Part shown: positions 47,869 to 56,814 of the stretch, piece by piece | How the letters are laid out: each line of letters opens with the position of its first letter | How positions within the stretch are numbered: position 1 is the stretch's first letter | DNA from: Variovorax saccharolyticus | Lineage (GTDB): Bacteria > Pseudomonadota > Gammaproteobacteria > Burkholderiales > Burkholderiaceae_C | Assembly (NCBI RefSeq): GCF_030316765.1 | Contig: NZ_JASZYT010000004.1 | Coordinates: forward strand, 310,001-374,000 | Direction: 5' to 3' | DNA length: 64,000 nucleotides | Made by a program: the position numbers and the translations under genes | The notes under the pieces: generated by a model | Seen by the model: only the letters and a program-made list of their open reading frames with translations | What the model was told of the DNA's origin: nothing | Databases searched by the model: none

Positions 47869-47908
47869 TGTGACACCCTCATATCAAGACGATCACGGAT
47901 TTGTCACA
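47869..47908. promoter_or_regulatory. Inverted repeat between phnD and the divergent LysR gene
   Basis: TGTGACA (47869-47875) and TGTCACA (47902-47908) are exact reverse complements whose centres are 33 bp apart, about three helical turns. They lie 56 bp before the phnD ATG and 22 bp before the LysR ATG, as expected for a LysR site. Confidence 0.5.
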
Positions 47909-47930
47909 CATCCATCTACAAAATCTATGG

Positions 47931-48807
47931 ATGTCAGCAGCCAAGCTCCGCGCCTTTCTTGCCGTTGCCCAGCACGGGAGCTTCAGCGCGGCGGCTCGCG
48001 CCGTGGGCCTGAGCCAGCCGACCTTGACCACCCAGGTGCAAGCCCTGGAGCGCCAGCACAAGGTCGTGCTGTTTCATCGGCAGGGCCATCGCATCGAGCT
48101 GACCAGCGTCGGCGAGCGTCTGCTGCCGATCGCCCGCCAGATCGCGTCGCTCGAACTCGATTCGTACAACCTGCTGCACGACAGCGGCGACCTGCAATCG
48201 GGTGAACTCCGGCTCGGCGCGGTCGGGCCGTTTCACGTCATCGAGATGGCCGACGCCTACCGCAAGCGCTATCCGCGCCTCGAAGTCTCGATCCGGATGG
48301 GCAACTCGTCCTCGGTGCTCAAGGACCTCGAGGACTACTCGGTCGACATCGGTGTGCTGGCCCGCTCCCACGAGGTGCCGGGCTTCTGCGCCACGCCGTA
48401 TGCGCGGCACGCGCTGATCCTGTTCGTCCAGCGCGACCATCCGTTCGCCAGCCGTGGCGTGGTCCGGTTGGAGGAGCTGCATGGCCAGCCGCTGCTCCAG
48501 CGCGAGAACGGCTCGAGCACCCGTCGCGCACTCGACGAGGCGCTCGCGCGCGGGCGTACGGCCGAAGGTCGCCATGGAGATCGGCAGCCGGGAGGCGATC
48601 CGCGAAGCCGCGGCGCGCGGCATGGGCATCGGCGTGGTCTCCGAAGCGGAGTTCATTCCGGATGCGCGCCTGTGCACCGTTCGAATCGAGGGCGACCCCG
48701 CCGTCACGCAGACCTACCTGTATTGTCTCCAGGTACGGCGCGAGAGCCGGGTGCTCGCGTCCTTCTTCGATGTCGCGCTCAAGCTGCGCCCTCAGGCCTG
48801 GATGTAG
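47931..48807 (+). pseudogene. LysR-family regulator of the phosphonate locus, frameshifted
   Basis: The winged helix is intact (KLRAFLAVAQHGSFSAAARAVGLSQPTLTTQVQALERQHK), followed by an effector domain up to STRRALDEALAR near 48550. There the CG-repeat tract breaks the frame. The true C-terminus (AGVRPKVAMEIGSREAIREAAARGMGIGVV, then LASFFDVALKLRP) reads in the next frame to the stop at 48807. A two-base loss or one-base gain explains it. It is divergent from phnD with an inverted repeat in the gap, so it is probably the operon's activator. The start is the ATG at 47931. Confidence 0.85.
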
Positions 48808-49220
48808 GCACGCAGCTGGTCGATCGTCTGTTCATGATCGGCAATGATGTCATCCATGAGATCCCGGATGGAGATCATGCCGATCACCTTGCCCGCGTCG
48901 ACCACCGGAAGATGGCGGATCCTCTTGTTGCTCATCAGGCTCATGCACTCGCGCGTGCGAGTGGTGGGTGTGACGGTCATGACGTTGGGCGTCATGATCT
49001 CGGAGACCTGCACCGACTTGGAGCTCTTGCCCTGGAGGTCGACCTTGCGCGCGCAGTCCCGTTCGGAGACCACACCGACGAGCGTGCCGTCGGCGATCAC
49101 CATCAGTGCCCCGACCTCGTAGAGAGCCAGCAATCCCAGCGCATCCAGTACGGTGGCCTCCGGTACGGTGCGCCAGGCGGACGAGTCGCGACGTTTGAGC
49201 AGTTCCGATACTGATTTCAT
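48792..49220 (-). CDS. CBS-domain pair protein (probable independent start inside the DUF2855 frame)
   Basis: 142 residues from the ATG at 49220 (MKSVSELLKRRDSSAW). Two CBS motifs are seen: VLDALGLLALYEVGALMVIADGTLVGVVSERD, then VSEIMTPNVMTVTP to RHLPVVDAGKVIGMISIRDLMD. Single CBS-pair proteins of this length are common and bind adenine nucleotides to regulate partners. GAGGAG at 49227-49232 sits 6 bp before the ATG, so it is likely translated on its own whether or not the longer fusion is made. Confidence 0.7.
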   Translation of the reverse strand: MKSVSELLKRRDSSAWRTVPEATVLDALGLLALYEVGALMVIADGTLVGVVSERDCARKVDLQGKSSKSVQVSEIMTPNVMTVTPTTRTRECMSLMSNKRIRHLPVVDAGKVIGMISIRDLMDDIIADHEQTIDQLRAYIQA

Positions 49221-50474
49221 GGGGCACTCCTCTGGTTGGTTGGAAACGCCACGCAAGAGCTGCGCCCAAACGCCTTTCGTTACGCTCGCGTCGTTTTCTC
49301 GTGACCCGGCAGGCGCAGTTTCGGGGTCCTGCGGCAGCGGCAACCCCAACTGCCGCATGACGGCATGCTCTTCCGCGATCGTCGCCAAAGCTTCGCCGTC
49401 AAGCCAGACGACGAATGCCTCGGCAGGATTGGCCGTTCCGTGCAGCAAGCTGAAATAGGCTGGCTCGAACTGCCCAAGACCGGTGCGTGGCGCAATCGCG
49501 AGCCAAGGGGCGGCTGCGGCCTCGAAGCGCAGCGACGCCGCCTCGAGGCGGGCGAGCAGAGTCCGCCCGCCCCAATCGGTGCGCCGCTTCTCGATCTCCG
49601 CGGGGCCGAAGAAAATCCTCACGGGCGGACCCGTCAGGTCGAGGAACTCCGCCGATGGTCGTCGGTGCGTGGCACCCACCCGGAGCGAGCACGCCAGCTG
49701 TGCGCCGAAACGCCTGTGCACCTGTTGTCGAAGCGCTGCATCGCCCGAGAAATCGACGTATGCCACGGGCAGGGCCGGCATCAAGCCGTGCAGTTGCTCG
49801 TAGGCCAGGACTTGGTCGAAGCACCCGGTGGACCGCACGAAGCCGCCATGCCGTGCCGAACTCAGGCCGCACACATGGACTCTGCCGCGCTGTCGCAGGA
49901 GGAACGCAGTGCCCAGCGCGGTCTTGCTCGATGCGCTGGAGAGCAGGACGGTGCGAGCGCCGAAGAATCCGTGGCCGGCCAGATGGTCGTCGAGCACGAA
50001 GCTGGTGAAGAACAGGGGCCGAAGCACGGCGTGCAGGTCTTCGCGAGCGGGTTCGACGGCGCTGCGTGCATACCGGCGATAGGGGGCAGCGCTCGAAGCC
50101 CGCGTTCCGCTCGTATCGCAGAAGCCCGATCGCGTCACCTCGCCCGGCTCGACCACCAGACAGGTCGACATCGGCAGCAAGCCGAACACCCTTTCGCCGT
50201 GGGCGATCAGCGGATGGCGTGAGCGGGCGACCGTGGCGAAGCCCCAGACCGGCAGGCGGCCCCAGGGAGCCGGTGCCGGGAAGAGATCCCAGAATGCAGC
50301 GCCGAAGTCGGTGCCCGCATAGCTGAGATTGTTGGCGCTCAGTGCGAACCGATCGACGGCGAGCAGGATCTGTCCTTCCTGAAGATCCGGCACCGCGGCC
50401 GGCCTGACTTCCAGCTTGCCGAGGTCTGTGCGATGGATGTGCACGTCGATGGGATCACTGATGCTCAGGTCCAT
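48792..50474 (-). CDS. DUF2855 protein reading through into a CBS-domain protein
   Basis: A single 560-residue frame. Residues 1-365 are a DUF2855 protein, related to quinone/medium-chain reductases (LAVDRFALSANNLSYAGTDFGAAFWDLFPAPAPWGRLPVWGFA; VLLSSASSKTALGTAFLLR). A linker of about 50 residues leads to residues 419-560, a CBS-domain pair with a typical independent start and strong Shine-Dalgarno. In a neighbouring frame a TAA occurs at 49280-49282, about 60 bp before the CBS start. So the fusion may be real or may reflect a small indel in the linker. Function is unknown. Confidence 0.75.
   Translation of the reverse strand: MDLSISDPIDVHIHRTDLGKLEVRPAAVPDLQEGQILLAVDRFALSANNLSYAGTDFGAAFWDLFPAPAPWGRLPVWGFATVARSRHPLIAHGERVFGLLPMSTCLVVEPGEVTRSGFCDTSGTRASSAAPYRRYARSAVEPAREDLHAVLRPLFFTSFVLDDHLAGHGFFGARTVLLSSASSKTALGTAFLLRQRGRVHVCGLSSARHGGFVRSTGCFDQVLAYEQLHGLMPALPVAYVDFSGDAALRQQVHRRFGAQLACSLRVGATHRRPSAEFLDLTGPPVRIFFGPAEIEKRRTDWGGRTLLARLEAASLRFEAAAAPWLAIAPRTGLGQFEPAYFSLLHGTANPAEAFVVWLDGEALATIAEEHAVMRQLGLPLPQDPETAPAGSRENDASVTKGVWAQLLRGVSNQPEECPMKSVSELLKRRDSSAWRTVPEATVLDALGLLALYEVGALMVIADGTLVGVVSERDCARKVDLQGKSSKSVQVSEIMTPNVMTVTPTTRTRECMSLMSNKRIRHLPVVDAGKVIGMISIRDLMDDIIADHEQTIDQLRAYIQA
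49227..49232 (-). promoter_or_regulatory. Strong ribosome-binding site for the internal CBS start
   Basis: GAGGAG on the minus strand, 6 bp before the ATG at 49220, inside an open frame that continues from upstream. It is the main evidence that the CBS protein is also made separately. Confidence 0.65.
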
Positions 50475-50615
50475 GGAAGTCTCCCGCCCAGCCCCTCGTC
50501 AGCGCGGGATGCGCAGGAGAGCAGGGCCTGGGCGCTTATTGTTCCGGTGTGTCGGCGAGGGCGCCATTGCAAGGAGCGGTGCGACGTTGCGCACGGTGCA
50601 AGCTGCAGCGGCCGC

Positions 50616-51527
50616 TCAGTGGATCGCCTCGAAATCCCTCAGCGTGGATCGTGCCGCGGCCCGCACCCACTTGCAGAAGGCGGCGACCTCGGAACGACGC
50701 TGCGCCCGTTCGTCGCCACAGGCCAGGAAGTAGCTCACGCCGAGAGCTGCGCGCTCCGGCGCGAACAGCCGCAGTCGACCGGTATCCAGCAGCCGCTCCG
50801 AAAGAAACGGGGTCGCGATGGCCACACCGAACCCGGCGGCCGTGGCCTCGTAGAGCAGCGAGGCCGTGTCGTAGCAGACCGGGTCTCCCACGGCGGGGCC
50901 TCGGTAGCCCGCGCCCGCAAGCCAGGTTCGCCACAGGTCATGCGGCCAGCGAACGCCCAGCAGCTGATGGCGCGACAGGCCGGCCAGGCCGGTCGATGCA
51001 CCAGCTTCCGCCAGCAGAGACGGGGAGGCGACCAGCATCCCGGCCAGTTCGGCCAATGGTTCGACCGCCAATCGACCCCAGTCGCGGGGGCCCGAGACGA
51101 TGGCGACGTCGGCGTCGCCGCGGGCGAGCTGTGCAAGATCGCGGCTGACGTCGAGTTCAATCCTGATGTCCGGAGCCTCGGCCATGAATCCGGGCAGGTG
51201 CGGGGCCAGCCAGCTGATCGTGAACGAGTGGGGTGCCATGATTCGCAGCGAACCGGCCCGGCCTGCTCCGGGCGTGGAGGCCTTCCTGATCGCGTCGATG
51301 GGTGCGGCGATGGCGCGCAGGTATTCGCGCCCCGTCGCGTTGAGAACCACACGCGGCCCCGAACGATCGAACAGGCTGGTTCCGAGGAAGTGCTCCAGCG
51401 CCTGGATGCGTCGCGAGAAGGCCGGTGCGCTGATGGCCAAGGCGTCCGCTGCTTCCCTGAAGCTCGCTGCATCGGCGGCCTGGAGGAAAGCCTCGACGGC
51501 ATCGAGCGGCGGGGTTTGACGCTTCAT
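50616..51527 (-). CDS. LysR-family transcriptional regulator
   Basis: 303 residues. The winged helix is AVEAFLQAADAASFREAADALAISAPAFSRRIQALEHFLG. The effector domain (HSFTISWLAPHLPGFMAEAPDIRIELDVS; ADVAIVSGPRDWG) is of the GcvA-like class. No divergent operon is obvious: the next plus-strand gene starts about 450 bp away and the DUF2855 gene is downstream on the same strand. The target is unknown. Confidence 0.92.
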   Translation of the reverse strand: MKRQTPPLDAVEAFLQAADAASFREAADALAISAPAFSRRIQALEHFLGTSLFDRSGPRVVLNATGREYLRAIAAPIDAIRKASTPGAGRAGSLRIMAPHSFTISWLAPHLPGFMAEAPDIRIELDVSRDLAQLARGDADVAIVSGPRDWGRLAVEPLAELAGMLVASPSLLAEAGASTGLAGLSRHQLLGVRWPHDLWRTWLAGAGYRGPAVGDPVCYDTASLLYEATAAGFGVAIATPFLSERLLDTGRLRLFAPERAALGVSYFLACGDERAQRRSEVAAFCKWVRAAARSTLRDFEAIH

Positions 51528-51638
51528 GGCGACTCGATGATCCGCGCGAGGCGCCCCGGCGTCAGTCGCCTTGGCGCCTCGAAGGGTTGGGTGCCGGGAG
51601 CGAAAGAGCGGGGAGGCCGTCGGGCTTGGCTGCCGCAG

Positions 51639-51875
51639 CTAGCGCAGCGCCTGCCTGGCGCGATCTGCCACCGCGCGCAGGAAGCGAGCGGGGCCGCCAT
51701 GGCCCGCAGCGAGCGGCGGCTCTTCGCCGGGGTAGCGGCATCGCATCAGTTCTTCCTGGCCCTTCTGCGTGATGGCGAGAACCTGCGCCGACCGTTCGGG
51801 GCCGGAGAGCGTGAACGGGCTTCCGGGACCTGGCACGAAGGCGATCACAAGGCCGGCTGCGCGAAGGATCCGCAC
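51639..51875 (-). CDS. Small hypothetical protein, possibly winged-helix remnant
   Basis: 78 residues from a GTG at 51875 that has GAGGAG 8 bp upstream, a strong start. The sequence (RILRAAGLVIAFVPGPG, SAQVLAITQKGQEELMRCRYPGEEPP) resembles the wing and last helix of MarR/PadR-like proteins but lacks a full DNA-binding domain. It is divergent from the 5'-nucleotidase gene. Confidence 0.55.
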   Translation of the reverse strand: MRILRAAGLVIAFVPGPGSPFTLSGPERSAQVLAITQKGQEELMRCRYPGEEPPLAAGHGGPARFLRAVADRARQALR

Positions 51876-51978
51876 CTTGTCGTCTCCTCGTCACGACAGC
51901 GTCACCTGGACCACGGACAGTCGCCCCGTGCGCAAGCCCCGCGCTTGTCGAAGCCGATGGCTGAACCAGGAGTCCACC

Positions 51979-54036
51979 ATGCCGACGAACCGTCTGATGC
52001 TCACCTGTGCGCTGACTGCTCTTGCAGCCGGCATCGGTGCACTTCCGGTGCACGCGCAGACCGGCGCCGCCGGGCAGCGACAAGCCACCGTCGATGCGGA
52101 CGACCACCGCGACCGGGACCGCGAGGATGATCGCGGACGGGACGGGCGTCGAGGCCGAGACCGCGATGACGATCGCCACGGCCCTGCGCGCGAGCCGATC
52201 AAGGTCAAGATCATCGGGTTCAACGACTATCACGGCAACCTTCAGTCGCCCGGCACCTTTGGCGTCAACACGCTGGTGCCGGCAGCGCAGCGGCCGGCAG
52301 TGGGCGGTGCCGAGTACCTCGCGGCCTACGTCGCCCGCTTGAAGTCGCAGAACCTGATGAACGTGGTGGTCGGCGCCGGCGATTTCATCGGAGCATCGCC
52401 GCTGGTCTCCGCCCTGTTCTTCGACGAGCCCGCGGTCGAGACATTGAACAGGATCGGCGTCGAATTCAATGCCGTCGGCAATCACGAGTTCGACAAGGGA
52501 TCGGCGGAGCTCAGGCGACTCCAGAACGGCGGCTGCAAGCTCACGGATGGCGTGCCCGACCCGAACAGCTGCAAGGGCCTGGGCTCGAATGCACCGGGCA
52601 GTTTCGACGGCGCCAGGTTCAAGTGGCTCTCCGCCAACGTCTTCGAAACCGCCACCGGCCGGACCCTGTTCCCGCCCTACGGCATCAAGACCTTCCACGG
52701 CGCCAAGGTCGCCTTCATCGGCATGACCTTGAAGGGCACGCCCGCCATCGTCACGCCGACCGGCGTCGCCGGTCTCGAGTTCCGCGACGAGGCGCAGACG
52801 GTCAATGCGCTGGTGCCCCGGCTGCGGGCGCAAGGCGTGCAGGCGATCGTCGTGCTGGTCCACCAGGGCGGGTTCCAGAGCAGTCCGAACGTCGGCGACA
52901 TCAACGGCTGCGACGGCGACCTGAAGAATGCCGACGGCAGCGATTCCGAGATCGCGACGATCGTCAAGCGCCTCGGGAACGGCGTCGACCTGGTGATCAG
53001 CGGGCATACCCATGCGGCCTACAACTGCTCGGCGAACACGGTCGACGTGAAGAGCGTCGACGGGGTCGCCGTGAGCACGCCGCGCCCGACCGGATTGCCG
53101 AACCGGAACGGTCGGCTGATCCCGGTCACGAGCGCGAGCGCGTTCGGCCGGGTGCTGACCGACATCGACCTGACGCTGCATCCGCGCTCGCACGAGGTGA
53201 TCGCGGTGTCGGCCACGAACCGCCTCGTCGATCGAACCGATGTGGCGATCAACGCGGCGATCGCGACCGATCCCGGCGTGAAGAACATCGTCGAAGGCTA
53301 CAAGGCGCTGGTGTCGCCGCTGGCGAACCAGGTGATCGGCACGGTCGCGGCGGCGCTGCCCAATTCCGCCAACAGTGCGGGCGAGATGCCGGCCGGCAGC
53401 CTCATCGCCGACGCCCAGTTGCAGGCCACGCAGCCGGTGGCACTCGGCGGCGCGGTGATCGCGTTCATGAACGCGGGCGGCGTTCGCAACCCGGGCTTCG
53501 CGGTCGCCGGTGCCAGCTATCCCTACAACGTGACCTATGGCAATGCGTTCACCGTCCAGCCCTTCGGCAACAGCCTGGTGACCATGACGCTGAGCGCGCA
53601 GCAGATCAAGGATTTGCTGGAGCAGCAGTTCGCCGGGTGCAAGGGGCAGACGGTACAGCGCGTCATGCAGGTGTCGAACGGCCTGAAGTACGCGTGGAGC
53701 GCCTCGGCGGCGCCCTGCTCGAAGATCGTCGAAGTGGTGCTGACGCCGACCGATGTCACGGTCACGCCGCCCGTGCCGCTGGGCGCGCCGGAGACCATCG
53801 TGGCCAACGGCGTGGTGCAGAACCCGACCCGGACCTACCGGGTCACGGTCAACAACTTCATGGCGACCGGAGGCGATGGCTTCACGGTGCTTCTCGGCGG
53901 CACCAACATGCTCGGTGGCGCGCAGGACATCGATGCGCTCACCGCCTACCTCAACGCCGGCTACAAGGCGCCGAAGCCCGCTTACGACCCGGCGCTGCCT
54001 GCGCTGGCGATTCCGCGCATCACCCAGGTGCCGTGA
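51979..54036 (+). CDS. Exported bifunctional metallophosphatase/5'-nucleotidase (UshA-like)
   Basis: 685 residues with a signal peptide ending LPVHAQ. A highly charged low-complexity linker of about 30 residues (alternating Asp and Arg) follows. The metallophosphatase domain has IIGFNDYHGNLQ, VVGAGDFIGASPL, VGNHEFDKG and VISGHTHAAY, the dinuclear metal ligands. The C-terminal nucleotidase domain has AGSLIADAQL, AFMNAGGVRNPG, YGNAFTVQPFGN and TVNNFMATGGDGF. It dephosphorylates nucleotides in the periplasm. The ATG at 51979 has AGGAG upstream. Its stop overlaps the next start as GTGA. Confidence 0.92.
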   Translation: MPTNRLMLTCALTALAAGIGALPVHAQTGAAGQRQATVDADDHRDRDREDDRGRDGRRGRDRDDDRHGPAREPIKVKIIGFNDYHGNLQSPGTFGVNTLVPAAQRPAVGGAEYLAAYVARLKSQNLMNVVVGAGDFIGASPLVSALFFDEPAVETLNRIGVEFNAVGNHEFDKGSAELRRLQNGGCKLTDGVPDPNSCKGLGSNAPGSFDGARFKWLSANVFETATGRTLFPPYGIKTFHGAKVAFIGMTLKGTPAIVTPTGVAGLEFRDEAQTVNALVPRLRAQGVQAIVVLVHQGGFQSSPNVGDINGCDGDLKNADGSDSEIATIVKRLGNGVDLVISGHTHAAYNCSANTVDVKSVDGVAVSTPRPTGLPNRNGRLIPVTSASAFGRVLTDIDLTLHPRSHEVIAVSATNRLVDRTDVAINAAIATDPGVKNIVEGYKALVSPLANQVIGTVAAALPNSANSAGEMPAGSLIADAQLQATQPVALGGAVIAFMNAGGVRNPGFAVAGASYPYNVTYGNAFTVQPFGNSLVTMTLSAQQIKDLLEQQFAGCKGQTVQRVMQVSNGLKYAWSASAAPCSKIVEVVLTPTDVTVTPPVPLGAPETIVANGVVQNPTRTYRVTVNNFMATGGDGFTVLLGGTNMLGGAQDIDALTAYLNAGYKAPKPAYDPALPALAIPRITQVP

Positions 54037-55286
54037 CGGTTGGAACGCCGGCTTCCAGACATCGTGCCCTGTGCATGGTCGCGGTCGCCCTGGTCGCACT
54101 GGGCGTGCCCGGCGCGCCGGTCGACGCGCAACAGCAGGCCGTCGGCGCTGCGGCGCAATCCGCCGCAGCGATCACGGACATGCGCGCGCTCGATCCGGCT
54201 GTGGTGGCCGCCCGACTGGCGCTGCTGAGCCGGGCCGAAGCGGAACTCGCGCGCGGCGATACGCAGGCCGCCATCGACAGCTTCGATCGCGCCGCGATGA
54301 TGCTGCACGCGCCTGACACCGAGATGGGATTGGTGCGGGCCTACATGCAGGCCGGGCAGTACCGGCGCGCGCTGGCGTTCTGTGCCCATGTCGCGGGGGC
54401 GCATCGCGAATCCGCGGCGGCGGGCGCGCTCTACGCCTGGCTGCTGCGCGCCGGCGGGCAGGCCGCGGTCTCGGAGAGTTCCTTGCGTGAAACGCTCGGC
54501 CGCACGCCGCAGGATCCGGTGGCGATCGAGGTGCGGCGGGCCTTCGCGGCCCCATCGCCCGTGGCGTCGGTGCCCCTGCTGCAAGTGCCGCATCGGATGG
54601 CGCCGCAGGCCTTGATGATGGGGACGCAACCCGAAGTGCCGAAGGCGGCCCGGCTGGTCTCGAGCGGCGTGCTGATCGCCGACGGAACGATGGCCCTGGT
54701 GCCCGGCGCGGCTGCGCGCGCCGTCGGCACCGGCACCCTGTGGGTGCGCAACGGACTCGGACGAACCACCCGCGCGCGCATCGAGCCGTCGAACGGCGTC
54801 GAAGCGCTGGGACTCGGCCTGCTGCGACTGGAGGCCGCGCTCGATGCGGGCGGAACGCTCGCCGTGGCGCCGCGCGATGCTTTCGCCGGAAGTCCCGGCT
54901 TCGCCGTGGCGTACACGGCCGGCGGCAGTGCCGACCCGGCCTGGCCATTGCTGAGCCCGGGCTTCCTCGGTGCGCCGGAAGGCGATGCTGGCCTGCGTCG
55001 CCTGGGCATCGAGATCGCCGACGGCCCGCACGGCGGGCCGGTTCTCGATGCCGGTGGAAGGCTCGCGGGCATCGTGCTGAGAGCTGCGGGTGGCGAGGCC
55101 CTGATGCTGCCCGCCTCCCGATGGCAGGATCTGGCGGAGATCGCGCCGGCAAGCGCGGCACGGATTCCGCCCGAGGCGCCCCGGCGATCGCTGCCGTCGA
55201 GTGCCCTGCCGCTCGACGAAGCCTACGAGCGCGGTCTGCGTGTGAGCTTGCAGGTGCTTGCGCTCCCAGGATCCGGCCTCGAGTGA
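54033..55286 (+). CDS. Exported TPR-like protein with a degenerate trypsin-like domain
   Basis: 417 residues starting at a GTG that overlaps the nucleotidase stop. An export signal (MVAVALVALGVPGAPVDAQ) precedes helical TPR-like repeats (ARLALLSRAEAELARGDTQAAIDSFDRAAMML; VRAYMQAGQYRRALAF). From about residue 205 the pattern fits a trypsin-like serine protease (SSGVLIADGTMALVP; GPHGGPVLDAGGRLAGIVLR). Where proteases have GNSGGP this has GPHGGP, so the catalytic serine is absent. It is probably a binding or scaffold protein co-produced with the nucleotidase. The family assignment is tentative. Confidence 0.7.
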   Translation: MTVGTPASRHRALCMVAVALVALGVPGAPVDAQQQAVGAAAQSAAAITDMRALDPAVVAARLALLSRAEAELARGDTQAAIDSFDRAAMMLHAPDTEMGLVRAYMQAGQYRRALAFCAHVAGAHRESAAAGALYAWLLRAGGQAAVSESSLRETLGRTPQDPVAIEVRRAFAAPSPVASVPLLQVPHRMAPQALMMGTQPEVPKAARLVSSGVLIADGTMALVPGAAARAVGTGTLWVRNGLGRTTRARIEPSNGVEALGLGLLRLEAALDAGGTLAVAPRDAFAGSPGFAVAYTAGGSADPAWPLLSPGFLGAPEGDAGLRRLGIEIADGPHGGPVLDAGGRLAGIVLRAAGGEALMLPASRWQDLAEIAPASAARIPPEAPRRSLPSSALPLDEAYERGLRVSLQVLALPGSGLE

Positions 55287-55442
55287 TCGTCGTTCGCAGC
55301 TTGGGCGTTCGGCGTGCCCATCGACGCGGCGCGCAGGATCGCGCGTCAACGCCGCCAGCTTGGGCAGAGGGCTTGTAACATGGCTTCCGGGGCGCAGGCC
55401 TGCCGATGCAGTGTCGATGGCGTACCCGATCTCCGGCATTGA

Positions 55443-56360
55443 ATGAAGCAAGACGAAACGCACGCCCGACCCCTTTCCAAAGTCCTGCCCCTCGTGGCCG
55501 TGCTGACGCTGCTATGGGGTACCAACTGGGTCCTCTTTCCGCTGGCTGTACGAGAGGTCTCGGTCTGGACGTTCCGCTCGGCATCGCTGATCGGCTCGGG
55601 CCTGCTTCTGCTCTTCGTCGCGCGACTGCAGGGCATCTCGCTGCAGGTTCCGCCGCGCCAGCGAAAGCCGCTCGTTGCTGCGGCCGTCACGTACCTCGTG
55701 GTGTGGAACATTGGCAGCACCTATGCAGCCATCCTCATTCCGTCGGGCCAGGCGGCCGTCCTCGGTTTCACGATGCCCGTGTGGGCGACACTGTTTTCCT
55801 GGCTGCTGTTCGGCGAGAAGCCGTCCTTTCGCCTGATCTGCAGCGTGCTTCTCGCCGCATGCGGGGTCGCGCTGCTTGCCTTTGCCGCCCGTCGCAGCTT
55901 TGCCGCCGCGCCGATCGGATTCGTCCTGGGAATAGCGGCGGGCATCGGGTGGGCTTGCGGCACGCTCATTCTCAAGCGGGCGGGCATCCTGGTGCCGCCC
56001 CTCGTATCGACCGGGTGGCAGCTCCTGATCGCTGCGGTGCCACTCTCGATCGCTGCCTGGGCGCTGGGGACCCGCGAACCGTTCGTGCCATCGGGGACCA
56101 CCCTGCTGGTGATCGGCTACATCACGGTGGTGCCGATGGCGTTGGGCAACGTGGTGTGGTTTTCGATCGTCGACAAGGTCCCGGCGTCGGTGTCGGGTCT
56201 CTCCACCGTGATGGTGCCCATGGTTGCCATGGGCACCGGCGCCGTCTTTCGGGGCGAGCCGCTTGGTCCCCTTGAACTCGCCGCGGTCGCGTGCTGTGGC
56301 TGCGCACTGCTGCTCGTGGTCGTGCAGCCAGGGGGGCGGGCCAGACTGAACACGCTGTGA
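55443..56360 (+). CDS. EamA-family (DMT) transporter
   Basis: 305 residues with ten predicted membrane helices in two EamA repeats. The first has LTLLWGTNWVLFPLAV and VWNIGSTYAAILIPSGQAAVLGFTMPVWATLFSWLLFGEKP. The second has GIAAGIGWACGTLILKRAG and GNVVWFSIVDKVPASVSGLSTVMVPMVAM. This inner-membrane family exports or imports amino acids and other metabolites; the substrate is unknown. It is monocistronic. Confidence 0.92.
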   Translation: MKQDETHARPLSKVLPLVAVLTLLWGTNWVLFPLAVREVSVWTFRSASLIGSGLLLLFVARLQGISLQVPPRQRKPLVAAAVTYLVVWNIGSTYAAILIPSGQAAVLGFTMPVWATLFSWLLFGEKPSFRLICSVLLAACGVALLAFAARRSFAAAPIGFVLGIAAGIGWACGTLILKRAGILVPPLVSTGWQLLIAAVPLSIAAWALGTREPFVPSGTTLLVIGYITVVPMALGNVVWFSIVDKVPASVSGLSTVMVPMVAMGTGAVFRGEPLGPLELAAVACCGCALLLVVVQPGGRARLNTL

Positions 56361-56814
56361 CGGGTCGGACCTCCTCAGAAGTGATCTGAGCCAGGCTTCG
56401 AAGGGGCCGTGTAGGTCAGTTTCCGCGATCACTGTTGACATTGGCCGATGCAGGACGGATGGGAAGGAAATGAAGATCATTCTCATGAACCGTCGGAGTG
56501 ATCTCGTTGACGCCATCCAGGGGCTTGCCAGGGATGAAGGCACTCGCCAGCCCTCGGCCGCCGACTGGCTGGCAGATCTGGACCAGCGGGCGCAGGAGGT
56601 GGCTGTGCCGCTGGAGAGCACCCAGCGCCTGGATGAGGGTCCGGCGGATGTCCCGGAAAGCGGGGCTCGCAATAGCTCTACGAGGCCTTCGAATTCGTTC
56701 GGGCGCTCCACCGCAGACGGCGCCTAGTCGACCTCTCGTCGACAGCCCAGTGCGCTGGACCTCATCGGAGACGGCCTCCTTGACCAGCGCGTGGATTCCC
56801 TACACCCTCTGTGC
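56361..56814. other. Intergenic region without a firm gene
   Basis: 454 bp. An 85-codon frame from an ATG at 56470 has GGAAGG before it but no recognisable domain and a low-complexity Ser/Arg end; I do not call it. No strong hairpin is evident. Confidence 0.45.

Noticed and set aside
51562..54099. 845-codon open frame on the minus strand opposite the 5'-nucleotidase
   Set aside because: Composition is Arg/His/Asp/Gly-rich with no domain; the plus-strand gene has clear catalytic motifs. It is a GC-bias antisense frame.
55512..56711. 399-codon minus-strand frame opposite the EamA transporter
   Set aside because: Composition is unlike a protein; the EamA gene on the plus strand has ten clear membrane helices.
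56470..56727. 85-codon plus-strand frame with a fair Shine-Dalgarno
   Set aside because: No domain, odd Ser/Arg-rich end, and no context; kept only as a note in the intergenic entry.
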